A DNA stretch of 64,000 nt, taken from IMG/VR virus record IMGVR_UViG_3300023174_000047, positions 62,001 to 126,000 of that record. The stretch is one strand, 5' to 3'. Of the stretch, positions 40,474-48,731 are shown piece after piece; position 1 is the first letter of the stretch; each line of letters opens with the position of its first letter. A program made the translations under genes and the position numbers. Below the pieces are notes generated by a model. That model worked only from the letters and a program-made list of their open reading frames with translations, was not told the DNA's origin and made no database searches. Origin of the DNA: a virus.

Positions 40474-40735
40474 CAATCTGTTTAAGCATAAACATCATAG
40501 AAAAATTTTTGCTGTAACCAAGGGGACGTACTTGGGTGAAATGCTGGTGTTTATAAAAGAGGAGAGAGATAGCCTTTGCTTTCTCTCTCTTCCTACGTGC
40601 ACCAACAGGAAAATTTTAAAAGAAAAATTTGATTTCGGTATAGAAAATGGTATTCTTGACTTTGTTCAAACATCTCCTGCAGATGTATATAAAGTAACCA
40701 TCAAACAATACGAAAAAAATGAATTTAATCATTGA
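40457..40735 (+). CDS. Small protein upstream of RNase H, unknown
   Basis: 92 residues, MTTIFNNLFKHKHHRKIFAV..., beta-rich (GTYLGEMLVFIKEERDSLCF). No motif. It overlaps the preceding gene by 17 bases and the RNase H gene by 17 bases. Confidence 0.55.
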   Translation: MTTIFNNLFKHKHHRKIFAVTKGTYLGEMLVFIKEERDSLCFLSLPTCTNRKILKEKFDFGIENGILDFVQTSPADVYKVTIKQYEKNEFNH

Positions 40736-41591
40736 CGCAAGCAACATCATTCATCGATCATTTTGGATAGCAAATAAAACAGGTGGAGATGAGCAAGAGG
40801 TTGGTAGTCTGCAGGCATATATTTTTTTACGCACACTCAAGAGTTATTTTGACAAGTTCAAGCCAGACAATGTATATTGTGTTTGGGATAAAAAACTGGA
40901 ACCAGAGACACTATGCTTCCGCAAAGTTGTTGCTGCTGAAACATATAAAACCAACCGAGACGCAGAGAGAACAGAAAAGGTGTATCAACATTATAGTGTC
41001 ATTGAAGAGTATATTGATGCTCTGGGGTGCTACAATGTTTTCCCCTTTGCAATGGAGGGCGACGATGTTATTGCATATCTTACCCGTCGACTTGAAGCTC
41101 CCATGATTATCGTTAGTGCAGACAAAGACCTGCTGCAGCTAGTCAACAACAAAGTGTCTTTTTATGATGTAAATAAGAAATGCATCATAAACATGGATAA
41201 CTTTAAGAACTATACAGAAGTTTTGCCTGAGGACTTTGTTCAATACAAATGCTTAATTGGTGACCCTGCAGACAACATTGCACGCATTGCCGCACCTGCA
41301 AAAGCTAAGAAAATTCTGCTAAAAACTGTTGTTCTTAATGAGGAGCAGAAATTGCAGCTTGAGCAGAATTTTATTTTAACCGATCTCCACAATTCTTATG
41401 ATCGGCAGCAAGGTGAATTAGATAAAATGAATGCGCAGTTTGACAACCTAAAAACCGCAGGCACATTCAAAAAGTTTTTGGAGCTATGCAAAAAGCATCA
41501 AATGAACAACATCATTGATAAGCAGCAAGAATGGCTGCAGACATTTTACACACACAAAAGCCTACATAACATTGTAAATATGTTCAAGTAA
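40719..41591 (+). CDS. rnh: T4-type RNase H (5'-3' FEN-like exonuclease)
   Basis: 290 residues (T4: 305). LIIDASNIIHRSFW is the first metal-binding Asp, VYCVWDKKLEPE the second, AMEGDDVIAYLTRR and MIIVSADKDLLQLV the central acidic motifs, and YKCLIGDPADNIARI the H3TH/last Asp block. It removes RNA primers and flaps on the lagging strand, working with gp32 and gp45. The assignment follows from motif order and its place in the replication block. Confidence 0.9.
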   Translation: MNLIIDASNIIHRSFWIANKTGGDEQEVGSLQAYIFLRTLKSYFDKFKPDNVYCVWDKKLEPETLCFRKVVAAETYKTNRDAERTEKVYQHYSVIEEYIDALGCYNVFPFAMEGDDVIAYLTRRLEAPMIIVSADKDLLQLVNNKVSFYDVNKKCIINMDNFKNYTEVLPEDFVQYKCLIGDPADNIARIAAPAKAKKILLKTVVLNEEQKLQLEQNFILTDLHNSYDRQQGELDKMNAQFDNLKTAGTFKKFLELCKKHQMNNIIDKQQEWLQTFYTHKSLHNIVNMFK

Positions 41592-41592
41592 G

Positions 41593-41600
41593 CATAAATA
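41593..41600 (+). promoter_or_regulatory. Late promoter CATAAATA
   Basis: Late octamer ending eight bases before ATG 41609; it could also supply late transcripts of the downstream primase gene. Confidence 0.55.
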
Positions 41601-41608
41601 CAATACAT

Positions 41609-41794
41609 ATGAACTATATACGCCCCATCATGATGGTATCACCAACTGGATCAATGGTAGCTCCGAGAATTGTGGAGCACCGCACTGGTGATAAAATCCA
41701 TGTTGAAGCACATTGGTATGATCCCAACAATGGTGTATTCTTTCACAGAGGCACCGTTGAGATTAAAGATGTTGATTCAGTTGATAAGAAGTAA
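41609..41794 (+). CDS. Small late protein, unknown
   Basis: 61 residues, MNYIRPIMMVSPTGSMVAPR..., with GDKIHVEAHWYDPNNGVFFH in the middle; a small beta barrel is likely. No family is recognised. A late promoter directly precedes it, and the primase gene follows after 20 bases. Confidence 0.5.
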   Translation: MNYIRPIMMVSPTGSMVAPRIVEHRTGDKIHVEAHWYDPNNGVFFHRGTVEIKDVDSVDKK

Positions 41795-41814
41795 CAGACA
41801 ATCTATATTCAGGA

Positions 41815-42861
41815 ATGCAGTTACCTGAAGCATATGTTATAAGTAAATTTTACCAATTTGCAGGTGCACCTAAATACAATAGGTTTACTAAGACATATCA
41901 AGCTTCCTGCCCTGTTTGCAGAGAAGGCAAAAGCTGGCTTAAAAAGCGCAGGCTATATTATATCCCAGATCGCAACAATGTGTTCTGCCACAACTGCGGA
42001 TGGAATAGCAGCGCTTATAAATGGATCAAAGAAGTAACTGGACTACCATACAATGAGATTATGCTTGATAGTCTCAATTATGAAACATTTGACTGCAATA
42101 CCGCAGTTGCTGCCATAAGTGGATTCATTGAAACACCAACACTACCTGGAGATTGCATCAACTTGTTTGATGAAATGCAGATCAACTTTTACAGAAATAA
42201 TGATGTGGTGAGTAAAGCTGTTGAATACATCAAGCATCGCCGCTTGGATGTCGCTGTAAATAGACCAGACTCCTTGTATCTATGCATAGACAGAGATCAA
42301 ACAACGGGACATCATCATCGCATAGTAATTCCTTTTGTTGATATGATCAACAAAATTGTGTTTTATCAGTCACGCAGTTTTCTGCAAGATGTAAATGATG
42401 AATTGCCTAAATATCTATCTAAAACTGGTGGTGATAGAGCATTGTTTAACATCAATAAATTACAACCAAATTGTACAAATGCATTTGTATTTGAAGGCCC
42501 ACTAAACGCATTCTTTTGCAAAAACTCCATTGCAGTTGGCGGCATTCAGGAAAAGAGTATGATGCTCTTCTCCAACAAGCAGCAAGAACAGATTGATATG
42601 TATTGTAAGTTTTTTGACATCATCTGGGTTTTAGATTCGCAATGGATTGATAGGGCAAGTTTTTTCAAAACCCAGAAGCTTATTCAGATGAAGCAAAAGG
42701 TATTTATCTGGCCAAAAACCATTGGCACAAAATACAAAGACTTCAATGATGTGTGCATTGCACTCAACTTAAATGAAATAGCCCCTCAATTTATTCAAAA
42801 GAATACATTTGAAGGGCTACAGGCACAATTGATGATATCACAGATACCTCAACCAGTGTAA
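41815..42861 (+). CDS. 61: DNA primase gp61
   Basis: 348 residues (T4: 342). The N-terminal zinc finger CPVCREG...VFCHNCGW binds template DNA. The TOPRIM region begins around AFVFEGPLNAFFCKNSIAVG (motif E-G) and DIIWVLDSQWIDRAS supplies the second acidic motif, where Asp-x-Asp is reduced to D-S-Q. It makes RNA primers for the lagging strand with gp41. It abuts the convergent late gene with no spacer. Confidence 0.88.
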   Translation: MQLPEAYVISKFYQFAGAPKYNRFTKTYQASCPVCREGKSWLKKRRLYYIPDRNNVFCHNCGWNSSAYKWIKEVTGLPYNEIMLDSLNYETFDCNTAVAAISGFIETPTLPGDCINLFDEMQINFYRNNDVVSKAVEYIKHRRLDVAVNRPDSLYLCIDRDQTTGHHHRIVIPFVDMINKIVFYQSRSFLQDVNDELPKYLSKTGGDRALFNINKLQPNCTNAFVFEGPLNAFFCKNSIAVGGIQEKSMMLFSNKQQEQIDMYCKFFDIIWVLDSQWIDRASFFKTQKLIQMKQKVFIWPKTIGTKYKDFNDVCIALNLNEIAPQFIQKNTFEGLQAQLMISQIPQPV

Positions 42862-43314
42862 CTACACAAAACGGTATTTAGGCGAATTGCTGGTAGCAAG
42901 ATATCCTTTGAACGTTTCTGCAAGAGCAGAAATTTCTTTAGCAACGCGAGCAATCTTCTTTGCTTCTGATGTGCGCATCTTATCAAAGATGGTGTCAGGC
43001 ACTGCTTGTTTGAGCTGCATCTGAATGGAGTTACCCTCTGTACCATTGAGATAATCTACCATTCCATCCAACTGCACAATCCAGCCTTGCAAATTTTTGA
43101 TCATTTTCGCCTCTTTTTGCGCAGCATGCTGCAACATTTGGCGATCTTCTGGACTAATATCTGCTCCTGTATCAGCTGTTTGTGCATCTTCATCACCAGC
43201 TGCAAAGTTAGTTTCTGTTTGTGTAGCATTATTTGCTGCCTGTGCCGGTGTTGGCATTCCTTCATCTTGCTCAAGGATCGTTGAAAAAACGTTGCTAAAA
43301 ATTTTATTTGACAT
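42862..43314 (-). CDS. Late protein with capsid-targeting-like N-terminus
   Basis: 150 residues from ATG 43314; the in-frame ATG at 43320 overlaps the late promoter and would be upstream of the transcript start. MSNKIFSNVFSTILEQDEG resembles the targeting peptide of packaged head proteins, with ILE as a possible prohead-protease site. An acidic Ala/Thr-rich linker follows, then a helical domain (LQHAAQKEAKMIKNLQGWIV; VAKEISALAETFKGYL). No family is recognised. Confidence 0.62.
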   Translation of the reverse strand: MSNKIFSNVFSTILEQDEGMPTPAQAANNATQTETNFAAGDEDAQTADTGADISPEDRQMLQHAAQKEAKMIKNLQGWIVQLDGMVDYLNGTEGNSIQMQLKQAVPDTIFDKMRTSEAKKIARVAKEISALAETFKGYLATSNSPKYRFV

Positions 43315-43319
43315 GCACA

Positions 43320-43327
43320 TATTTATT
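43320..43327 (-). promoter_or_regulatory. Late promoter AATAAATA
   Basis: Minus-strand octamer ending five bases before ATG 43314; it decides the start of that gene. Confidence 0.6.
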
Positions 43328-43334
43328 GCTTTAC

Positions 43335-43342
43335 ATTAAATA
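43335..43342 (+). promoter_or_regulatory. Late promoter ATTAAATA
   Basis: Plus-strand octamer variant ending six bases before ATG 43349, divergent to the late promoter at 43320-43327. Confidence 0.5.
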
Positions 43343-43348
43343 TTCACG

Positions 43349-43753
43349 ATGGATAATAACTTTATGAGCAATCAGCAGCGCAGTTTTGGACCAGGCGCTG
43401 CAAATACGACTGGGCAAGGCAAAGGTCGGTCTGGTAGTAGTGGAGAAGGCCAGATGGAGCCTTTGATGAAAGTTGCTCCAATTAATAGCCCAACTGCGCA
43501 AAACAAGCCAGTTGCAGAGCCATTGATACCTCACGAACTAAATCAAATGGTTCAGAAGATTGGTGCACTTGTATACTCGTTGGGAGGCATTGCCGAAGAT
43601 CTCAGACGTGCATTAGATAACCCTGCTCTCAAGGAACATCAAAAGCTCATAATTATTTCTGTAATTAGAGTTTTGAGACCATTAACCAAAAAAATCTTTA
43701 ATGCAGGGCTCAGACTTGGTGAAGCATTCTTGCCTTTTGAGAAAAGGAAATAA
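43349..43753 (+). CDS. Small late protein, unknown
   Basis: 134 residues. The first 60 residues are low complexity (Gly/Ser/Pro/Gln-rich, MDNNFMSNQQRSFGPGAANT...). The rest is a helical domain, HELNQMVQKIGALVYSLGGI and LIIISVIRVLRPLTKKIFNA, amphipathic and basic at the end. No family is recognised. It starts a plus-strand unit of four small unknown genes and two glycosyltransferases. Confidence 0.55.
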   Translation: MDNNFMSNQQRSFGPGAANTTGQGKGRSGSSGEGQMEPLMKVAPINSPTAQNKPVAEPLIPHELNQMVQKIGALVYSLGGIAEDLRRALDNPALKEHQKLIIISVIRVLRPLTKKIFNAGLRLGEAFLPFEKRK

Positions 43754-43761
43754 ATTAATGC

Positions 43762-44190
43762 ATGGAAAAGCACCCGTGGATACCCATCATTATTGCATTA
43801 GCTATTAGCACAGTTGGAGGTATTCTAATAGCCCCTGTTTTAAATTTCTGGTCAGGGGCTGGGTTAACATTATTGTTGCAAATCATCATAGGTAGTTGCA
43901 TGAACAATTACTTGCAAAACAAAACTGCACTTGTGATGGAAGAGCAATTGACACGACGAATTGCAGATGCAGCCAAGCAGACACTAAAGCTCAAATGTCC
44001 GTGCACCAACATGTCAGAACAAATTATACCCATTCGTTTGGATCAGCCCAATTTTTATAAATGCATCAACTGCGAAAAAAACATTAGTGTCAATCTGCAA
44101 GCCTCCACTGCCCTAATGACAGACGTTATTAACATTGATGCCACACACGAGCAGATGGTTCAAGCCATGTCTGCTGCAAGAGAGGAATAA
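43762..44190 (+). CDS. Small membrane protein with zinc ribbon, unknown
   Basis: 142 residues. Two probable membrane helices lie near the N-terminus (residues 6-28, WIPIIIALAISTVGG..., and 33-50, GLTLLLQIIIGSCMNN). A soluble C-terminal part contains CPCTNMSEQ and YKCINCEKN, four cysteines spaced like a zinc ribbon. Such a protein could sit in the host inner membrane. It lies eight bases after the previous gene and two bases before the next. Confidence 0.6.
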   Translation: MEKHPWIPIIIALAISTVGGILIAPVLNFWSGAGLTLLLQIIIGSCMNNYLQNKTALVMEEQLTRRIADAAKQTLKLKCPCTNMSEQIIPIRLDQPNFYKCINCEKNISVNLQASTALMTDVINIDATHEQMVQAMSAAREE

Positions 44191-44192
44191 CT

Positions 44193-44594
44193 ATGAATAC
44201 AGATCGTAGATTCATCGAATCTTTACCAGACGTCCCTGCATCTGCAATACAAGCTGTTGAATTGAATGTAGCGAATTATGAAGATGCTATACGGCTTATA
44301 GATAGCATTATAAAGGAAATTGCAAAGAGTGACGATTATGCAAAAATTATGTCAATTTATACAACTGCACAAATGTATGGCAAAAATTGCACCGTTGATA
44401 GTTTGATGCATGCCCTCACTAATGCATACAAAGCGTTTGCTAAGCAAGAAAGTGTACTTGCAATTGACTTGTTGAGCAAAAACATTTTAAATTCAAATGC
44501 ATGCATTGAATCGCATAGCAAACTCAAAAAAGAAATATTTACTACAGTTATTCTTGGTTATGCTGCATCAATTCTTGCACAACAAAACAGTTGA
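44193..44594 (+). CDS. Helical protein, unknown
   Basis: 133 residues, mostly helical: YEDAIRLIDSIIKEIAKSDD, AKIMSIYTTAQMYGKN and LIDLLS-type segments. No motif is recognised. It is tightly packed behind the membrane-protein gene. Confidence 0.5.
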   Translation: MNTDRRFIESLPDVPASAIQAVELNVANYEDAIRLIDSIIKEIAKSDDYAKIMSIYTTAQMYGKNCTVDSLMHALTNAYKAFAKQESVLAIDLLSKNILNSNACIESHSKLKKEIFTTVILGYAASILAQQNS

Positions 44595-44611
44595 TTTCAA
44601 ATAAAAATACA

Positions 44612-44617
44612 TATACA
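44612..44617 (+). promoter_or_regulatory. -10-like hexamer
   Basis: TATACA, seven bases before ATG 44625. Confidence 0.25.
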
Positions 44618-44624
44618 GTGTGGT

Positions 44625-44891
44625 ATGAATACCATAAACAGTAGCACAACACCCACATCAAAAATGTCGATCGATGAAATCGTTCGATGGAACTGTCTGA
44701 TTGAAGCCATTAAAGTTGCGGATGGTCAAATGAGAAATCTCGGCATTGATCCAGAAAAATATGATTGGGTAAAGCCAGTTGCTATTGAAAAATATATTGG
44801 TGAACGTTTTCACTCCATGAAACATGACATCGTATACGAGATCAAAAACGGTGCACAAGATGATGTCATAGATAATGATTTTTTTAAATGA
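44625..44891 (+). CDS. Small protein, unknown
   Basis: 88 residues, MNTINSSTTPTSKMSIDEIV..., with WNCLIEAIKVADGQMRNLGI in a helical middle and an acidic end. No family is recognised. Its stop overlaps the start of the GT4-type gene by four bases. Confidence 0.5.
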   Translation: MNTINSSTTPTSKMSIDEIVRWNCLIEAIKVADGQMRNLGIDPEKYDWVKPVAIEKYIGERFHSMKHDIVYEIKNGAQDDVIDNDFFK

Positions 44892-45865
44892 TACATGTAA
44901 TAAGTTCAACCAACAACACAGGAATTAGTATGTCTGCGCAGGGGTATTTGCGACCCCTGCGCATTGCTAATATTGATCACGAATTTGTATCATATGCAAC
45001 CTTCCTTAAAAATTACAGTGATTTTAAAACTAAAAAATGCTTGATTATACCTGTACCATCAGCATGGAGATTTACACCTGCTATGAATATGCCATTCATC
45101 AATACATTTGTCTGCGAATCAAATGTCATACCAATTGGTGATGCAAGCAAATTAATATGCATGCAAGAGATTTGGGCGCCTAGTCACTTTTGCCAGCAGG
45201 TGCTTAAAAATAATAATTTTGATAGCAAATGGGTACCATATAGCATGGAAATGCCTTTGAGAGAATGTACGAAGAATCAAAAAATATTTACATTTCTTTG
45301 TTCATTTGATGGCAAATTTACTATTCACCGCAAAGGCATTACACATGCAATCAATGCATTCAAGAAAGTATTTGCTGATATCAAAGATGTTGCAATGGTT
45401 ATCAAAACTTTTGATTTAACTGAAAGAAGTCAACGAATTTTAACAGAGTGCATTGATGGTGATGTGCGTATCACCATCAAAAATGGTTTTGTTGAGACTG
45501 TTGATGAAATTTATGATGATGTAGATTGTTATGTATCTCTTCATGCTGCAGAAGGATTTGGAAGACACATTGCAGAAGCAATGCTAAGAAAAATACCCAC
45601 CATCTGTACCAATTATGGCGGCAATACTGATTTTTGTAATGAAAACACTGCAATGCTAGTTGGTGGCGAATTTGTTAGCCATAAATATGATACACAATAC
45701 AATTGGAACGGTTTGTGGTTACATCCTAATTTAATTGAAGCTCAATTGCATATGAGAAAATTATATGAAAGTGGATACACAAAGGATCTTGACAGTGCAA
45801 AGCAGCAAGTTGAGATAATGTACAGTGACGACGCAGTAGCAAAAATTTTGAAAGGTATATTATGA
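44888..45865 (+). CDS. GT4-type glycosyltransferase
   Basis: 325 residues, GT-B. FLCSFDGKFTIHRKGITHAI is the donor-domain start, and YVSLHAAEGFGRHIAEAMLR with KIPTICTNYGGNTDF is the canonical EGFGxxxxEAMxxGxP donor-site motif. It starts at ATG 44888, overlapping the previous gene as ATGA, and its stop overlaps the next glycosyltransferase in the same way. Target unknown. Confidence 0.85.
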   Translation: MIHVISSTNNTGISMSAQGYLRPLRIANIDHEFVSYATFLKNYSDFKTKKCLIIPVPSAWRFTPAMNMPFINTFVCESNVIPIGDASKLICMQEIWAPSHFCQQVLKNNNFDSKWVPYSMEMPLRECTKNQKIFTFLCSFDGKFTIHRKGITHAINAFKKVFADIKDVAMVIKTFDLTERSQRILTECIDGDVRITIKNGFVETVDEIYDDVDCYVSLHAAEGFGRHIAEAMLRKIPTICTNYGGNTDFCNENTAMLVGGEFVSHKYDTQYNWNGLWLHPNLIEAQLHMRKLYESGYTKDLDSAKQQVEIMYSDDAVAKILKGIL

Positions 45866-46881
45866 AAACAATAACAATGACAGCATGGAAGAGACCCGAT
45901 CTCACCAAACAGGTGCTTGAGTCACTAACTAAATGTTATAAAATTGAAAATTATAAACTCCTTGCATTCATCGAACCTGGCTATGATCAAGTTATAGATG
46001 TTTTTGATAAGTTTAATGCTTGTGAGAAGCAAATTGTTATAAACAATCATGTATTAGGCATTGCAGAGAATACTAAACAAGCATTGAGTACTGCATTTAA
46101 CCAAAGTGATTATAACATCCATATTGAGGATGATACTGTTTTGCTTCCAAATGCACTCAATTTTTTTGAGTGGTGTGATGATAATTTTAGAGATGATCAC
46201 CAAATAGGTACATGCAGTGCATATTCAGGAAATACATCAGAATCACTTCCCACGCATGCAATAATTCATAGATGGTTTGGATGCTGGGCGTGGAGCACAT
46301 GGAAGACAAGATGGGATTATAGTCTTAAAAATGAATGGGGCGGTGACATGCTCGGATTTGCAGCAAATGTCAATGGCTGGCAGTTTAAAAATAAAAAATT
46401 ACAAGTATATCCAATGCAGAGCCTCTGTCATAATATTGGTATAGGAAATATTCTATCGACAAATGGCAGAAACTTTAAGCCAGATAATATCAGGATAAAT
46501 AATATCATTGAAGAAAATAATGACTTTCAAGTTATTGATAGACAAATTGTAAGTGATGTTAGCTTTTCTGATAATAGTGCATCACCTAGTGAAGCAGTAA
46601 TATGTGTTGATTTTTGTAACAGAATACCTAATACTGCTACAAAGCTTTATGGTTGCAAGGATGGTATTATAGAGGAGCATCTTTTAATTACAGATGATGC
46701 AAATGCCACACAAGCAGTATTCAATTACGATGCATTTCCTAATGATATTCATAATACTATAATAATTATAGGTGCGCAGAAAGAAAAAACAGAATTTTTA
46801 GAAAAGAGCGGATACAAAAAAAGGGACAGAGTATATTTTAAATGTGGTGTAGAGCGGTGGATTAAAATGGTTGCATTATAA
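45862..46881 (+). CDS. GT2-like glycosyltransferase
   Basis: 339 residues. TITMTAWKRPDLTKQVLESL is a GT2-type start; DYNIHIEDDTVLLPNALNFF holds the acidic metal motif; FGCWAWSTWKTRWDY is a conserved aromatic block also seen in GT2 relatives of GlcNAc-transferase I; MQSLCHNIGIGNI is a late conserved segment. The C-terminal 100 residues have no recognised role. It is convergent with the next gene, overlapping by six bases. Confidence 0.75.
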   Translation: MKTITMTAWKRPDLTKQVLESLTKCYKIENYKLLAFIEPGYDQVIDVFDKFNACEKQIVINNHVLGIAENTKQALSTAFNQSDYNIHIEDDTVLLPNALNFFEWCDDNFRDDHQIGTCSAYSGNTSESLPTHAIIHRWFGCWAWSTWKTRWDYSLKNEWGGDMLGFAANVNGWQFKNKKLQVYPMQSLCHNIGIGNILSTNGRNFKPDNIRINNIIEENNDFQVIDRQIVSDVSFSDNSASPSEAVICVDFCNRIPNTATKLYGCKDGIIEEHLLITDDANATQAVFNYDAFPNDIHNTIIIIGAQKEKTEFLEKSGYKKRDRVYFKCGVERWIKMVAL

Positions 46882-47907
46882 ACTAATACCAATCTTATCA
46901 AAGGAATTTACAATTCCGTTCCAAACATGATCTTGATATGTGTTATCAGGTAACAATTCCCAATAAGTGCAGTATGCTGCATACGATTGTTCTGCTCGGA
47001 AAATTGATTCGTCAACATTATCTGCAGCATATTTGATAATATCACAAAGGTTTGAAAGATCTTTCTTTAAGAAATAAAAACTATCATTAAACACATCTTG
47101 AAATAACCATTCATCGGTATTGCTCGAGAGTTCATATGAGATAATGGTGTTTTTACAAGCAAGTGAGTTAAGGTGTCTATATCCCCAAGCAGTGTTACCT
47201 GGTAAGCATAAAGATGTCTGATATGTTTGAAGTTGTACCAAATAATCATTATGACTTATTTGTTTGTTTTGAATACCAACTGCAGTATTAAAATACTCAA
47301 CATTATTTCCTAGTCTTGGGCCGAGAATTTTATTATCTTCGGAATGCAACCACCCTTCAAAATACTCAGGTATAAGATTTGCTTGCTCAATTAATTTAAG
47401 TGATTCAATGCGCCAATTTTTTCCATTAAAAAAGTTATCACCAGTCAATCTACCCACAAAAAAACTTTTATTTTTTTGAATACTATTTCGCTTAAAAGGT
47501 ATATAATCAATAGTGTATCGTGGTATTAATATAACCTTATCTTCAATTAAATTTTTATTTGTATCTTTATTTGCAATTTGCTTATTTAAAGCAATTACCC
47601 CCTCAATTCGTTCAGTCAGAGATTTAGGTAATCTTGACGCATACAACGGACATCCATCGTTTAGGCACATGAGCAAAACTTTACCCTTGTATTTTTCTGC
47701 AACAACTGATATTTCATTAAATCTTTTAATGTTATCATCAACGTAATTAGCGGTGCCGTATAGATAGTCAATGATCCATATATCTGCATCAGGTGAAACA
47801 CTCGCATCATTATGATTTACAATTTCAAAATTGTATTTTTGTAAAGTATTTTTTAAATGTGTACAACGTGATTCGAGCTTATGATCTGAAGTAAAAGCAA
47901 TCTTCAT
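46876..47907 (-). CDS. Putative glycosyltransferase (exostosin/GT90-like C-terminus)
   Basis: 343 residues. KSFFVGRLTGDNFFNGKNWR followed by LVQLQTYQTSLCLPGNTAWG and YRHLNSLACKNTIISYEL resembles the donor domain of exostosin and GT90 glycosyltransferases, where a similar block (..SLCPxGxG..R..E.l..G) binds the nucleotide sugar. The N-terminal domain is Rossmann-like (DADIWIIDYLYG). A late promoter directly precedes it, unusual for the glycosyltransferases here, so it acts late. Confidence 0.6.
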   Translation of the reverse strand: MKIAFTSDHKLESRCTHLKNTLQKYNFEIVNHNDASVSPDADIWIIDYLYGTANYVDDNIKRFNEISVVAEKYKGKVLLMCLNDGCPLYASRLPKSLTERIEGVIALNKQIANKDTNKNLIEDKVILIPRYTIDYIPFKRNSIQKNKSFFVGRLTGDNFFNGKNWRIESLKLIEQANLIPEYFEGWLHSEDNKILGPRLGNNVEYFNTAVGIQNKQISHNDYLVQLQTYQTSLCLPGNTAWGYRHLNSLACKNTIISYELSSNTDEWLFQDVFNDSFYFLKKDLSNLCDIIKYAADNVDESIFRAEQSYAAYCTYWELLPDNTYQDHVWNGIVNSFDKIGISL

Positions 47908-47912
47908 TCACA

Positions 47913-47920
47913 TATTTATT
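47913..47920 (-). promoter_or_regulatory. Late promoter AATAAATA
   Basis: Minus-strand octamer ending five bases before ATG 47907. Confidence 0.6.
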
Positions 47921-47947
47921 ATTTTTGCACCGAATTGCATTATAAGC

Positions 47948-48718
47948 TCATTGCTCTTTATTTCGCAAAGCTAATTCATACTCCCTAGGACGCTTTAATA
48001 AAATATCATCATGTTCTGGCATTGGACATACGCCTACTGCCCATCGTGTTTGATCTTCTTTAAGCTTCACTGTACATTGAACACGTTTGCATCTCTTGAT
48101 ATTTGCATATAATCCGTTATATTTGTAGTATTCTAAGAGAGCTTTCTCTGGATTTAAATTATTTAATTGTAAACTAATAGGTGAACAAATATATTCAACA
48201 ATACCTAGGACATCTTTGCACATATGTGATGGAAAAATATGATGCCTATCATATACACCACCATGATCTTCTCCCTCGACAATATAAAAAGCATCATTAG
48301 TCAAAACTGGATGTTTAAAAAGATAATAATGATCCGATCTAGTCAGAATTATTCTATCATATTGTAATAATATATCACTATAATTTTTTAAGAGATAATG
48401 CCTGAAAGCAAAAATAATTGCTCCTGATCCGCTGTATTTATCAATACCGCCAGATACACCTGTATTACTATTTTTATCGTAGAATTCTCTCCAATTGCCC
48501 GTGCAGTTATCATTATAATAATCAGCCCAGTTTTCATATTCAGGTAATTCCCAAACATATTTTGCTGCTTTAAAAAGGCTATTATCTCCTGATTTTGTCT
48601 CACCAAAAAGCAGCGCTAAATCTGCATTATAGGGGTACATTAAATTTTCAAACATTGTATGCCATGTTTTTTCGCCACCACGTGCATTACCTAATAAAAT
48701 TACCAATGTTTTTTCCAT
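47948..48718 (-). CDS. Putative glycosyltransferase-like protein
   Basis: 256 residues. LVILLGNARGGEKTWHTMFE opens a Rossmann-like domain; ADLALLFGETKSG and YDRIILTRSDHYYLFKHPVL follow, the latter like the xxRSDxxxxxxHP segment of some predicted glycosyltransferases. IVEGEDHGGVYDRHHIFPS is a conserved-looking acidic and His-rich part. The family is not certain. The late promoter lies five bases upstream, inside the end of the fibre gene. Confidence 0.55.
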   Translation of the reverse strand: MEKTLVILLGNARGGEKTWHTMFENLMYPYNADLALLFGETKSGDNSLFKAAKYVWELPEYENWADYYNDNCTGNWREFYDKNSNTGVSGGIDKYSGSGAIIFAFRHYLLKNYSDILLQYDRIILTRSDHYYLFKHPVLTNDAFYIVEGEDHGGVYDRHHIFPSHMCKDVLGIVEYICSPISLQLNNLNPEKALLEYYKYNGLYANIKRCKRVQCTVKLKEDQTRWAVGVCPMPEHDDILLKRPREYELALRNKEQ

Positions 48719-48723
48719 ATGGC

Positions 48724-48731
48724 TATTTATT
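48724..48731 (-). promoter_or_regulatory. Late promoter AATAAATA
   Basis: Minus-strand octamer ending five bases before ATG 48718, overlapping the stop of the vWA-domain fibre gene. Confidence 0.6.
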
